This document shows positions 42,768 through 53,141 of a stretch of 64,000 nt of DNA, in pieces (within the stretch, counting starts at the first letter, position 1; each line of letters starts with the position of its first letter). Made by a program: the position numbers and the translations under genes. The notes under the pieces are model-generated. The model was not told the origin of the DNA. It worked only from the letters and a program-made list of their open reading frames with translations, and ran no database searches. The DNA comes from Streptomyces paludis. GTDB lineage: Bacteria > Actinomycetota > Actinomycetes > Streptomycetales > Streptomycetaceae. The stretch is taken from the NCBI RefSeq assembly GCF_003344965.1, contig NZ_CP031194.1, forward strand, positions 3,782,001 to 3,846,000. The letters are read 5' to 3'.

Positions 42768-43403
42768 ATGCGGATTCATGTCGTCGACCACCCCCTGGTC
42801 GCGCACAAACTCACCACCCTGCGCGACCGGCGCACCGACTCCCCGACCTTCCGGCGCCTCGCCGACGAGCTGGTCACCCTGCTCGCGTACGAGGCGACCC
42901 GGGACGTACGGACCGAACAGGTCGACATCCAGACCCCCGTCCAGGGCACGACCGGGGTGAAGCTCTCCCACCCGCGCCCGCTGGTCGTCCCGATCCTCCG
43001 GGCCGGGCTCGGCATGCTCGACGGCATGGTGCGGCTCCTGCCGACCGCCGAGGTGGGCTTCCTCGGGATGATCCGTAACGAGGAGACGCTCCAGGCGTCC
43101 ACGTACGCCACCCGGATGCCCGAGGACCTCTCGGGCCGCCAGGTGTACGTACTCGACCCGATGCTCGCGACCGGCGGCACCCTGGTCGCGGCGATCCGGG
43201 AGCTGATCAAGCGCGGCGCGGACGATGTCACCGCGGTCGTGCTGCTCGCCGCGCCCGAGGGCGTCGAGGTGATGGAGCGCGAGCTGGCGGGCACGCCGGT
43301 GACGATCGTCACGGCGGCGGTCGACGAGCGGCTCAACGAGAACGGCTACATCGTCCCGGGGCTCGGTGACGCGGGCGATCGTATGTACGGGACTGTTGAC
43401 TGA
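42768..43403 (+). CDS. upp: Uracil phosphoribosyltransferase
   Basis: This 211-residue protein has the standard family length. It makes UMP from uracil and PRPP for pyrimidine salvage. Diagnostic segments are [33 protein letters not shown], the PRPP loop [14 protein letters not shown] and the C-terminal uracil-binding [13 protein letters not shown]. The ATG at 42768 fits the usual N-terminus ([18 protein letters not shown]). Confidence 0.96.
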   Translation: MRIHVVDHPLVAHKLTTLRDRRTDSPTFRRLADELVTLLAYEATRDVRTEQVDIQTPVQGTTGVKLSHPRPLVVPILRAGLGMLDGMVRLLPTAEVGFLGMIRNEETLQASTYATRMPEDLSGRQVYVLDPMLATGGTLVAAIRELIKRGADDVTAVVLLAAPEGVEVMERELAGTPVTIVTAAVDERLNENGYIVPGLGDAGDRMYGTVD

Positions 43404-43425
43404 GCCGTACCGCGGCTTTCGTTCC

Positions 43426-44088
43426 TCAGCTTTTCTTTTTGCAGGAGGGCGTGGCCGGTGCGCTGAGCGTTGCCAGCGCCTCGTCCACGTCCTTCTGTAC
43501 GTTCAGCTTCTTGAACGCCGTTCCGATGATCAGATCGACATCCTTCGTCTTCCGCGCGTCCGTCTTCTTCGTGGCGCCCGTGAGCTGGGTGCCGAGCACC
43601 GTCTTCGCGGAGTCGGACACGGCGGAGCCCAGCAGCAGTCCGGTGCCGGGCACCTTCTTGTCGTACGCCTCCGGGGCGTTGCCCACCTCGCCGATCACGA
43701 AGCCGCGCTTCTTCAGCTCGTCGGCCGTGGTCTTGGCGAGTCCGGCCGTCGGGGTCGCGTTGTAGACGTTGACCTTGATCTGCCGGGGCTTGGGCAGCGT
43801 CCCGGCGGTCTTCGACGCGGCGGCCAGGGCGGAGGCCGAGGCCGTGGGCTCGCAGGCGGGGTCCCGGCCGGCGGTGGCCGTGCCCTTCTTGCCGCCACTG
43901 CCGTCGCCGTCGCCCGAGAAGACGTCGATGAGTTGCGTCGTACCCCAGCCGGCGAGGCCGAGGGCGACCGTGGCGGCGACAGCCGCGAGCACGATCCTGC
44001 GGCGATTGCGGGGGCGGCGCATGCGGGGGTACTTGTCACCCGTGATGCGGTACTTTCCGCCCATGCCGGGGGGAGTCAGCATGCTCAT
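43426..44088 (-). CDS. Membrane-anchored LytR C-terminal-domain protein
   Basis: This 220-residue protein has an N-terminal basic patch (RMRRPRNRRRIVLAAVA) leading to one membrane segment (about residues 30-48), a linker, then a LytR_C domain (IKVNVYNATPTAGLAKTTAD through ELKKRGFVIGEV, later LLGSAVSDSAKTVLGTQL). It lacks the LCP catalytic domain, so it probably binds wall polymers rather than transferring them. It is convergent with upp. Confidence 0.8.
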   Translation of the reverse strand: MSMLTPPGMGGKYRITGDKYPRMRRPRNRRRIVLAAVAATVALGLAGWGTTQLIDVFSGDGDGSGGKKGTATAGRDPACEPTASASALAAASKTAGTLPKPRQIKVNVYNATPTAGLAKTTADELKKRGFVIGEVGNAPEAYDKKVPGTGLLLGSAVSDSAKTVLGTQLTGATKKTDARKTKDVDLIIGTAFKKLNVQKDVDEALATLSAPATPSCKKKS

Positions 44089-44219
44089 GGCCGCAGCGTA
44101 GTGCGCGCCGGAGATGATTCCTACTAAATGATCAACAGGTTGCGCAGTACGGGTTCGGAAAGGGCCCGAAAGGGTTAGTCGCGGACCCGCTCCGACGCCG
44201 AGGTGCCTGGTTCAGGACC

Positions 44220-44522
44220 TCAGTCCAGGTCCAGTTCCAGAACGCGCGCGTGCAGTACCTGGCGCTGCTGGAGCGCGGCGCGTACGGCGCGGTGCAGTCC
44301 GTCCTCCAGGTAGAGGTCGCCCTGCCATTTCACGACGTGCGCGAACAGGTCGCCGTAGAAAGTGGAGTCCTCGGCGAGCAGCGTCTCCAGGTCGAGCTGA
44401 CCCTTCGTCGTCACCAGCTGATCGAGGCGGACCGGGCGCGGCGCGACATCCGCCCACTGCCGGGTACTTTCCCGGCCATGGTCGGGATACGGCCGCCCAT
44501 TACCGATGCGCTTGAAGATCAC
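44220..44522 (-). CDS. Small protein of the streptomycete VapB-annotated/ParB-like family
   Basis: This 100-residue protein begins VIFKRIGNGRPYPDHG. It has RPVRLDQLVTTKGQLDL, FAHVVKWQGDLYLEDGLHRA and ALQQRQVLHARVLELD. The DGLHRA segment resembles the ParB-like fold. In databases such proteins are often labelled type II antitoxin VapB, but no toxin gene is adjacent, so that name is doubtful. It uses a GTG start. Conserved in Streptomyces as I recall. Confidence 0.6.
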   Translation of the reverse strand: MIFKRIGNGRPYPDHGRESTRQWADVAPRPVRLDQLVTTKGQLDLETLLAEDSTFYGDLFAHVVKWQGDLYLEDGLHRAVRAALQQRQVLHARVLELDLD

Positions 44523-44667
44523 ACGGAAAGCCTACCGGGCCAGCGGCGCCGGGCGCAGCCGTGGCGGCGGAGAGGGGCGGAGCGTACCGATGGGTAGTGA
44601 TGTCATTCCATAGGAAAGCGGACGCCGCTCGCGCGGAAGAGTTTTCCGGCGGGTGCCGGATCGGACC

Positions 44668-45003
44668 CTATGCGGCGTCCGGGACTTCGATGATCTTGCC
44701 GTTCTCGTCGACGCTGTGCGTGTTCCAGTAGAGGTCCCACTTGTCGTCCACGTGCTGGGGGACCTTGCCGGCGGGGTAGCGGACGTAGCCCTTCGGGGGC
44801 TCCTCGCCGTTGGGTACGCAGTCGCCGCCCGCGCTGCCCACGTACAGCACGGGGTACTCGTCGCTTCCGCAGATGGCGTCCTCTATCGAGCACGCGGTCA
44901 GGCCCATGCTCATCACGAGACCCGCGAGGACGACGGCGGGCGCGGTGCGCATACGGCGGCTGCGGATGCGGCGGATCGTGGTGGCGGTGCGGCGTGCGTT
45001 CAT
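44668..45003 (-). CDS. SCO0607-family lipoprotein
   Basis: This 111-residue protein has an unusually basic leader (NARRTATTIRRIRSRRMR), a hydrophobic segment and a lipobox (MGLTACSIED). The mature domain contains ICGSDEYPVLYVGSAGGDCVP, EEPPKGYVRYPAGKVPQH and DKWDLYWNTHSVD. This pattern is the small lipoprotein family represented by SCO0607. Function unknown; cell surface. Confidence 0.75.
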   Translation of the reverse strand: MNARRTATTIRRIRSRRMRTAPAVVLAGLVMSMGLTACSIEDAICGSDEYPVLYVGSAGGDCVPNGEEPPKGYVRYPAGKVPQHVDDKWDLYWNTHSVDENGKIIEVPDAA

Positions 45004-45102
45004 GGTGTAACTCCCCTGGACTCGCGCGGACTTGGCGTCAGCTCTGCTGCTTGATGGGTCCAGTCTTGGCGAGGTCCGGCGGGAGCGTATGAGCGCAACT
45101 AC

Positions 45103-46092
45103 TCAGATGATCTGGATGATGTGCTTACCGCGGACCCCGCCCGCCTCCAGGGCGCTGTGGGCCGCGCCGATCTCGGACAGCGGGCGCACGGTGTCCACCA
45201 CGGGGCGGATGCCATCGGTCTCCACGCGTTCGGTCACCTCGGCGAGGAGCCGGCGGTCCGGATTGCCACTGAAGATACGGATCCGGCGCGGTCCATGGAC
45301 GGTCGAGGCGAGGATGTAGGCGATGCTCGGGAGCGGGCGCGCCGCGTCGAACGCGATGGCCACCATCCGGCCGCCGGGCGCCAGCAGGCCCCGGTAGGCC
45401 CGCTGTTCGGTGCCGACCGTGTCCAGCACGACATCGAAGCGGCCGAGGTCGGCGGGGCGGGTCGTACGGTAGTCCAGGACCTCGTCGGCACCCAGGCCCC
45501 GGACGAAGTCCGCGCCCGCCGCGCTCGCCAGGGCGGTCACATGGGCGCCGTAGCCCTTGCCCAGTTGGACGGCCACGCTGCCGACGCCGCCCGCGCCGCC
45601 GCGTACGAGGAGACGTTCGCCGGGCCGGAGGCGGGCCTTGTCGCGCAGCGCGGTGAGCGCGGTCGTACCGCCCGCGAGCAGCGAGACGGCCTCCGCCGGG
45701 GTGAGTCCGGCGGGGGCGGGGGCGATCCTGCCGGGGCTGATGGCCACGTACTCCGCCGCGCTGCCGAGGGACGTACGGCCCATGAAGCCCCACACCCGGT
45801 CGCCCACCCGGTCGCCTGCCCGGTTGTTCGCCCGCTTTTCGTTCAGCGACGTCCCGGTCCCGACCTTCGCGATCTCGCCGACGAAGTCGATCCCCGTACG
45901 CTGCGGGAAGCGGCGCCCGGTCACGACGCGTATCTTGCCGGCCCGGCCTGCCACCTCGCCGCCGTTGACGCTCACCGCGTGGACGCGGACCAGCACCTGA
46001 TCCGGCGTGATGTCCGGTACCGGCAGGCGGCCCTCGTACAGCACCTCCGGGGGGCCGTAGCGGTCGTAGAGGGCTGCGCGCATGTCGTTCAT
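45103..46092 (-). CDS. NADP-dependent MDR-family oxidoreductase (quinone-oxidoreductase-like)
   Basis: This 329-residue protein has an N-terminal GroES-like domain (GPPEVLYEGRLPVPDITPDQ) and a Rossmann domain with the coenzyme loop (LLVRGGAGGVGSVAVQLGKG). The tail is typical of quinone oxidoreductases (RPVVDTVRPLSEIGAAHSAL). No zinc-binding Cys cluster is present, as expected for the zinc-free branch. The ATG at 46092 follows AGGA. A TetR gene reads away from it at 46194 and probably represses it. Confidence 0.88.
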   Translation of the reverse strand: MNDMRAALYDRYGPPEVLYEGRLPVPDITPDQVLVRVHAVSVNGGEVAGRAGKIRVVTGRRFPQRTGIDFVGEIAKVGTGTSLNEKRANNRAGDRVGDRVWGFMGRTSLGSAAEYVAISPGRIAPAPAGLTPAEAVSLLAGGTTALTALRDKARLRPGERLLVRGGAGGVGSVAVQLGKGYGAHVTALASAAGADFVRGLGADEVLDYRTTRPADLGRFDVVLDTVGTEQRAYRGLLAPGGRMVAIAFDAARPLPSIAYILASTVHGPRRIRIFSGNPDRRLLAEVTERVETDGIRPVVDTVRPLSEIGAAHSALEAGGVRGKHIIQII

Positions 46093-46193
46093 GGTCCTGT
46101 CCCGATCCTGAAGCCGATGTCGGAGTTCCCGTTCCCTCCTCACGCTACGGCCGTAACCGGACGACACCTTCCACTTGGCCTAAAGTGAGAGAC

Positions 46194-46862
46194 ATGCCTG
46201 TTCAGACCTCTCGGAAGCCCTCGTCGAAGCCGGAGCTGCGCGCCGACGCGCGGCACAATCGCGAGCGCATCCTCGACGCCGCCCGCGAGGCGTTCATGGC
46301 GCAGGGCATCGATGTGCCCCTCACGGCGATCGCCCGGCGCGCGGGCGTCGGCGTCGCGACCCTCTACCGGCGCTTCCCGACCCGCGCCTCGCTCGTCACG
46401 GCGGCTTTCGAGGAGCAGCTCGGCGTCTGCGCCGAGGTGCTCGACGAGGCGCTGGCGGACCCGGACCCCTGGCACGGGCTCTGCACCGTCGTCCACAAGG
46501 TCGCCGCCATGCAGGTCTGCGACCGGGGCTTCACCGCCGCGTTCCTCACCCAGTTCCCCGAGGGCGTCGACATCGACCTCGCCCTCGAACGCACCCGCGC
46601 GGAGGAGGGGCTGGAGCTGCTGGTCCGGCGGGCCAAGGAGACGGGGAAGCTGCGGGACGACTTCGCGCCCAGCGACCTCGTGATGCTGCTGGTCGCCAAC
46701 TGCGGCCTCGTCGCGGGGCTGCCGCCGGACCCGTCGGCCGCCCACGCCGCGTCCCGGCGGCTCGTCGCGTACCTCCTCCAGTCCTTCCGGGCCGACCGCG
46801 CCGCGCCCCTGCCGCCGCCCGCGCCGCTCGGGCTGCGACAGATCACTGCCCGGAGAGCGTGA
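46194..46862 (+). CDS. TetR/AcrR-family repressor
   Basis: This 222-residue protein has an N-terminal HTH (RERILDAAREAFMAQGIDVP, then IARRAGVGVATLYRRFPTR) and a helical ligand domain. It is divergent from the oxidoreductase gene with about 100 bp between them, the usual repressor-target arrangement. AAAGTGAGAG before the ATG at 46194 is a modest ribosome site; a GTG at 46185 is possible. Its stop codon lies in the loop of a strong terminator hairpin. Confidence 0.88.
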   Translation: MPVQTSRKPSSKPELRADARHNRERILDAAREAFMAQGIDVPLTAIARRAGVGVATLYRRFPTRASLVTAAFEEQLGVCAEVLDEALADPDPWHGLCTVVHKVAAMQVCDRGFTAAFLTQFPEGVDIDLALERTRAEEGLELLVRRAKETGKLRDDFAPSDLVMLLVANCGLVAGLPPDPSAAHAASRRLVAYLLQSFRADRAAPLPPPAPLGLRQITARRA

Positions 46863-46880
46863 GCGGCTCTCCGGGCAGTG
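46844..46880. terminator. Bidirectional terminator between tetR and the M28 peptidase gene
   Basis: A perfect 14-bp stem (CACTGCCCGGAGAG with CTCTCCGGGCAGTG) and a 9-nt loop. It overlaps the 3' end of the TetR gene and faces the convergent peptidase gene. Confidence 0.8.
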
Positions 46881-46889
46881 GTGGGCCAT

Positions 46890-46924
46890 GCGTTACGGGC
46901 TACGCGTTACGCGTTACCGGTTAC
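46890..46924. repeat. Five 7-bp tandem units, consensus GCGTTAC
   Basis: Units are GCGTTAC, GGGCTAC, GCGTTAC, GCGTTAC and CGGTTAC in direct succession. The last overlaps the stop of the M28 peptidase gene (46921-46923). Copy number may vary between strains. Confidence 0.8.
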
Positions 46925-48507
46925 GCCTTCGGCTCGTGCTCGTGGTCGTGGTCCTGCGCCTTGGTGGCGGACTTCAGGCCCTTGGGCGCCACGGCCGGCT
47001 TCTTGACCGTGCTGACGTCGTGCGCGTACGTGCCCACCGCGTTGGCGATGACACCGATGTTGACGCCGAACGCCTTCATGCTGATGTTGCTGAGGTCGTC
47101 GCAGGCCGAGTGGTAGCACTTGTCGTACGCCACACCCGCCTCGCCGCCGTAACGCCGCTCCTGGGCCGCCGTCTTGATGCCCTCGGCGCCCGTGAACGTA
47201 CCGCCCGCCGGGATGCCGACCTCGATGAACGGGCCGTAGTCGGAGCGGCCGTTGAACTCGGAGCCCTCGTGCGGGATCCGCTTCGAGTCCAGGTACTTCT
47301 GGATGGCCTTCTCGATCTGGGCCGAGCCCTCGGGACCCGGTTCGGCGGCTTCGCTGTCCGAGCCGTCGCCGTCGTACACGAACTGCGCGTAGTTCGGGCT
47401 CGCGATCATGTCGAAGTTCAGGTAGAGCGCGAGGTCGGCGCGCTGCTTGTCGGTCAGCTCCGCCACGTAGTGCTCGGAGCCCAGCAGGCCCAGCTCCTCC
47501 GCCGACCACCACGCGAAGCGGACCTTGTTCGTCGGCTTCTCGTGCGTCCTGGCGAGCTTGAGGGCGACATCGAGCAGACCGGCCGAGCCCGAGCCGTTGT
47601 CGTTGATGCCCGGCCCCTCGGTGACCGAGTCGAGGTGCGAGCCGAGCATGACCGTACGGTCCGAGCGGCCGCCCTTGGTCTCGGCGATCACGTTGCGGGT
47701 GGTGCGCTGCTCCTGGAGCTGGCGGATGTCGAAGGAGACGCTCACCGGGCCTCCGGCGACGTCGGCGGCGAGCGCCTGGCCGTCGGCCTGGCTGATGCCG
47801 CCCGTGGGGATCACACCGACGTCCGGGTCGCCGAGGGTGCCGCTCAGGGTGCCCGTCGTGTTGTTGTAGATGATCGCGCCGACCGCGCCAGCCGCGCCGG
47901 CCTCCTGCTGCTTCTGGGCGAAGGTGCAGCCGCCGCGCTGGATGAGCGCGATCTTTCCGGTGTACGCGCCGGCCGCGTAGTCGCCCGCGGCGCAGCCGGT
48001 GGCCGCGCTGACCGGGACGGCCGCGATCTCCGCCGTGATACCGCCCACCGGGGTGGACCTGGTGTACGACATGGCGTGGATGCCGATGTCGCGCGGTGCC
48101 GGCGAGGTGACGGCGAGCTTCTCGGCCAGCGTCTCGATGTAGGTGATCTCGAAGTCCTGGTACGAGACCCGGTAGCCGGCCTTCTTGAGCAGGTCGTGGA
48201 CGTACGACGCGCTCTTGTCGTGGCCGGGGGTGCCGGCGGCCCGGTGGCCGCCGTTGGCCTCCGCGATCACCTGGAACTTCTGGAGGTGCTTGTACGCGTC
48301 CTTCGCGGACGAGTCGCGGACCAGCTCCTTCGCGAGCTTCGCCCCCTCTTTGGCGGGGTTGTGCCGGCTGGCCGCGGAGTGCTGCGAACCGGCCTTCGTG
48401 CCGGCCTTTGAACCGGCGACGGCGGGCGAGGAGGCGGAGAGCAGAAGGGGGGCGGCGAGCGCGGTGGCGGCTGCTACTGCCACGAATCTGCGGGACGTTG
48501 CGGTCAC
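46921..48507 (-). CDS. Secreted zinc aminopeptidase, M28 family (SGAP-like) with PA domain
   Basis: About 528 residues with a signal peptide (FVAVAAATALAAPLLLSASS). A protease-associated domain follows (KIALIQRGGCTFAQKQQEAG, then AVGAIIYNNTTGTLSG), then the M28 catalytic domain. Zinc and catalytic residues are present in order: GSHLDSVTEGPGINDNGSG (His, Asp), WWSAEELGLLGS (Glu pair), YLNFDMIASP (Asp) and the late His in YDKCYHSACDDLSN, where the Cys pair can form the disulfide seen in the Streptomyces enzyme. The GTG at 48507 follows GAGGA. It probably releases amino acids from peptides outside the cell. Confidence 0.92.
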   Translation of the reverse strand: MTATSRRFVAVAAATALAAPLLLSASSPAVAGSKAGTKAGSQHSAASRHNPAKEGAKLAKELVRDSSAKDAYKHLQKFQVIAEANGGHRAAGTPGHDKSASYVHDLLKKAGYRVSYQDFEITYIETLAEKLAVTSPAPRDIGIHAMSYTRSTPVGGITAEIAAVPVSAATGCAAGDYAAGAYTGKIALIQRGGCTFAQKQQEAGAAGAVGAIIYNNTTGTLSGTLGDPDVGVIPTGGISQADGQALAADVAGGPVSVSFDIRQLQEQRTTRNVIAETKGGRSDRTVMLGSHLDSVTEGPGINDNGSGSAGLLDVALKLARTHEKPTNKVRFAWWSAEELGLLGSEHYVAELTDKQRADLALYLNFDMIASPNYAQFVYDGDGSDSEAAEPGPEGSAQIEKAIQKYLDSKRIPHEGSEFNGRSDYGPFIEVGIPAGGTFTGAEGIKTAAQERRYGGEAGVAYDKCYHSACDDLSNISMKAFGVNIGVIANAVGTYAHDVSTVKKPAVAPKGLKSATKAQDHDHEHEPKA

Positions 48508-48663
48508 AGGAGTCCTCTCGTTGCGATCGAACGTGAGCGAAGTTCCAGGAAAACTAGCGACCTGCGCGGCGGTTGTGAACATATGTGGCGCAGGTCACGG
48601 AACGTTTCCGCAGATCGCGGCGTCAAAGGGGCGCTTATGCGCCGAGGTTCGGCGGGAACTTGC

Positions 48664-49395
48664 TCAAGTCGCTTTGCTGTGAGGTGACTTGCGAGTAGCT
48701 TTGGTGGCGGGCGCCGGCTTGGCGGTCTGTTTTGGCGTCGTCTTTTTCGTGGCCGCCGTCTTTTTCGCCGCCTTCTTTGGGGCTGCCTTTTTTGGCGCCA
48801 CCTTCTTTGCCGCCGTTTTCGCCGTCTTGGCCGCCTTCTTCGCTTCCTGCTTGAACGCGCGGACCCTGGCCAGCGATTCGGGCCCCGTGATGTCCGCCGC
48901 CGAGCGGTACGACCCCTCGTCGCCGTACGCGCCCGCCGCCTTCCGCCAGCCCTCAGGGCGTACGCCGAACTGCTTGCCGAGCAGCGCCAGGAAGATCTGG
49001 GACTTCTGCGCGCCGAACCCGGGCAGCTCGTTCAGCCGGTCCCGTACCTCCGCGCCCGTGGCGGCGTCGCGCCAGATCGCGGTGGGGTCGCCGTCGTAAT
49101 GCTCGACCAGGTACTGGCAGAGCTGCTGCACGCGCCCGGCCATGGACCCCGGATAGCGGTGTACGGCGGGCTTCTCGGCGAAGAGCGCGGCGAAGGCGTC
49201 GGGGTCGTGGGCGGCGATGGCGCGGGCGTCGAGGTCGTCGTGGCCCATACGGACGGCGATGGTGTACGGGCCGCTGAAGGCCCACTCCATCGGGACCTGC
49301 TGGTCGAGGAGCATGCCGACGAGCGCGGCCAGCGGGCTGCGGCCGAGCAGGGCATCGGCCTCGGGCTGCTGTGCGAGATGAAGGGTGGGGCTCAT
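48664..49395 (-). CDS. HhH-GPD base-excision-repair protein with a histone-H1-like tail
   Basis: This 243-residue protein has an HhH-GPD-type domain (LLGRSPLAALVGMLLDQQVP, RDRLNELPGFGAQKSQIFLA with the helix-hairpin-helix). The last ~60 residues are almost only Lys, Ala, Thr and Pro (VAPKKAAPKKAAKKTA), like histone H1 and HupS-type tails. The ATG at 49395 is chosen over 49440. The catalytic Lys/Asp of classical glycosylases is not obvious, so binding or a divergent glycosylase activity are both possible. The tail should increase DNA affinity. Confidence 0.82.
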   Translation of the reverse strand: MSPTLHLAQQPEADALLGRSPLAALVGMLLDQQVPMEWAFSGPYTIAVRMGHDDLDARAIAAHDPDAFAALFAEKPAVHRYPGSMAGRVQQLCQYLVEHYDGDPTAIWRDAATGAEVRDRLNELPGFGAQKSQIFLALLGKQFGVRPEGWRKAAGAYGDEGSYRSAADITGPESLARVRAFKQEAKKAAKTAKTAAKKVAPKKAAPKKAAKKTAATKKTTPKQTAKPAPATKATRKSPHSKAT

Positions 49396-49501
49396 CCCAC
49401 GATGATCGCCCGGGGCGGGTGGCGGGGCAGGTTGCCACACGCCATCTGTGTGTTCATATGACTATTTAATGGTCCGTATGGGGGATTCCTCGGCTGGGTA
49501 G

Positions 49502-51910
<2,409 letters not shown>

Positions 51911-51975
51911 CTCGCCCGAGTGTCACGGCGTTTGGCATCCGGTCAGGGCGATTGACTACCGGATGGGGGCCGCGA

Positions 51976-53100
51976 GTGGCGGACGGAGACGCGCGGTACG
52001 GGCGGGGGGACGAGCAGGGCGAGCGGGGGCAGGTGCGGGGCGAGCGCGGTGATGGGCGCGACGGATCGTACGGGCGGGGCGGTGTGCGGTCGGCTGTGCG
52101 GTCGGCCGTGCTGACGGCCGTCGCCGGGTGGGTGCCGGGCGAGCCGGTGCGCAATGAGGCGCTGCCCGCCGCGTGGGACGTGGACGACGCGTGGGTGCGC
52201 AAGCGCACGGGCATCGGCAGCCGGCACCGGGCGGGCGCGGGGGTGTCGACGGGGGACCTGGCGTACGAGGCGGCGCGGCGGCTGATCGGCCGGCCGGCCG
52301 GTCCGCTCCACGAACGGCCGGACGCCGTCGTGCTGGCCACGGCCACGCCCGATCATCCCTGCCCCGCCACCGCCCCCGCGCTGGCGGCCCGGCTCGGGCT
52401 CGGCCAGGTGCCCGCGTTCGACATCGGCGCGGTGTGCAGCGGCTTCGTCTACGGACTCGCGGTCTGCCATGGGCTGATCGTGTCCGGGCTGTACGACCGG
52501 ATACTGCTGGTCGGCGCGGATGTCTACTCGACCCTGCTGGACCCGATGGACCGCTCGACCGGTGTGGTCTTCGGCGACGGCGCGGGCGCCGCCCTCATCG
52601 GCGCGGGCCGGCCCGGTGACCCGGGCGAACTGCTCGCCTTCGACCTGGGCAGCGACGGTACGGAGCACGGTCTTGTCGCGGTGGACGGCGGTGGCGCGCG
52701 GGCGCGGTCGCTGCCCGGTCCCGAGGGCGAGTGGGACCCGTACTTCCGGATGCGTGGCCGGACTGTTTATCAGCACGCGGTTGAGCGAATGACCGGTTCG
52801 TGCCGATCGCTTCTGCGCACGGTGGACTGGGAAGCGGACGAGGTCGATCATTTCGTACCACATCAGGCCAATGGCCGGATCCTGCGCTCCGTCGCGGACC
52901 GGCTCGGGATCGACGCCGCGCGCTGTGTCGTCCATCTCGACCGCGTGGGCAACACGGGCGCGGCGTCGATCCCGCTGGCCCTGGCCGACGCGGCGGCGGA
53001 CAAGCGGTTCCGGGCGGGTGACCGGATGCTGCTGACGGCCTTCGGCGGCGGCCTGACCTGGGGAACGGCGGCCCTGCGCTGGCCCGGGCCGGCTTCTTAG
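51976..53100 (+). CDS. Ketoacyl-ACP synthase III-like enzyme (FabH family)
   Basis: About 374 residues with the KAS III triad: Cys in DIGAVCSGFVYGLAV (about residue 154), His in FVPHQANGRILRSV and Asn in VGNTGAASIPLALAD. The first ~40 residues are Gly/Arg/Asp-rich and unlike FabH, so the true start may be later. The GTG at 51976 is preceded by GGATGGGGG. FabH-like enzymes prime chains with acyl-CoA; here the partner would be the ACP encoded downstream. It is the first gene of a codirectional cluster. Confidence 0.85.
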   Translation: MADGDARYGRGDEQGERGQVRGERGDGRDGSYGRGGVRSAVRSAVLTAVAGWVPGEPVRNEALPAAWDVDDAWVRKRTGIGSRHRAGAGVSTGDLAYEAARRLIGRPAGPLHERPDAVVLATATPDHPCPATAPALAARLGLGQVPAFDIGAVCSGFVYGLAVCHGLIVSGLYDRILLVGADVYSTLLDPMDRSTGVVFGDGAGAALIGAGRPGDPGELLAFDLGSDGTEHGLVAVDGGGARARSLPGPEGEWDPYFRMRGRTVYQHAVERMTGSCRSLLRTVDWEADEVDHFVPHQANGRILRSVADRLGIDAARCVVHLDRVGNTGAASIPLALADAAADKRFRAGDRMLLTAFGGGLTWGTAALRWPGPAS

Positions 53101-53141
53101 ATCCGAGATCTGCCGAGACGTAATGACGGAAGGGATGGGCA

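Noticed and set aside
44220..44522. A toxin-antitoxin system suggested by the VapB-type annotation of this family
   Set aside because: No PIN-domain toxin gene lies on either side.
46890..46924. The 7-bp units considered as an origin iteron or CRISPR
   Set aside because: Units are too short, have no spacers and lie at a gene end. Kept only as a tandem repeat.
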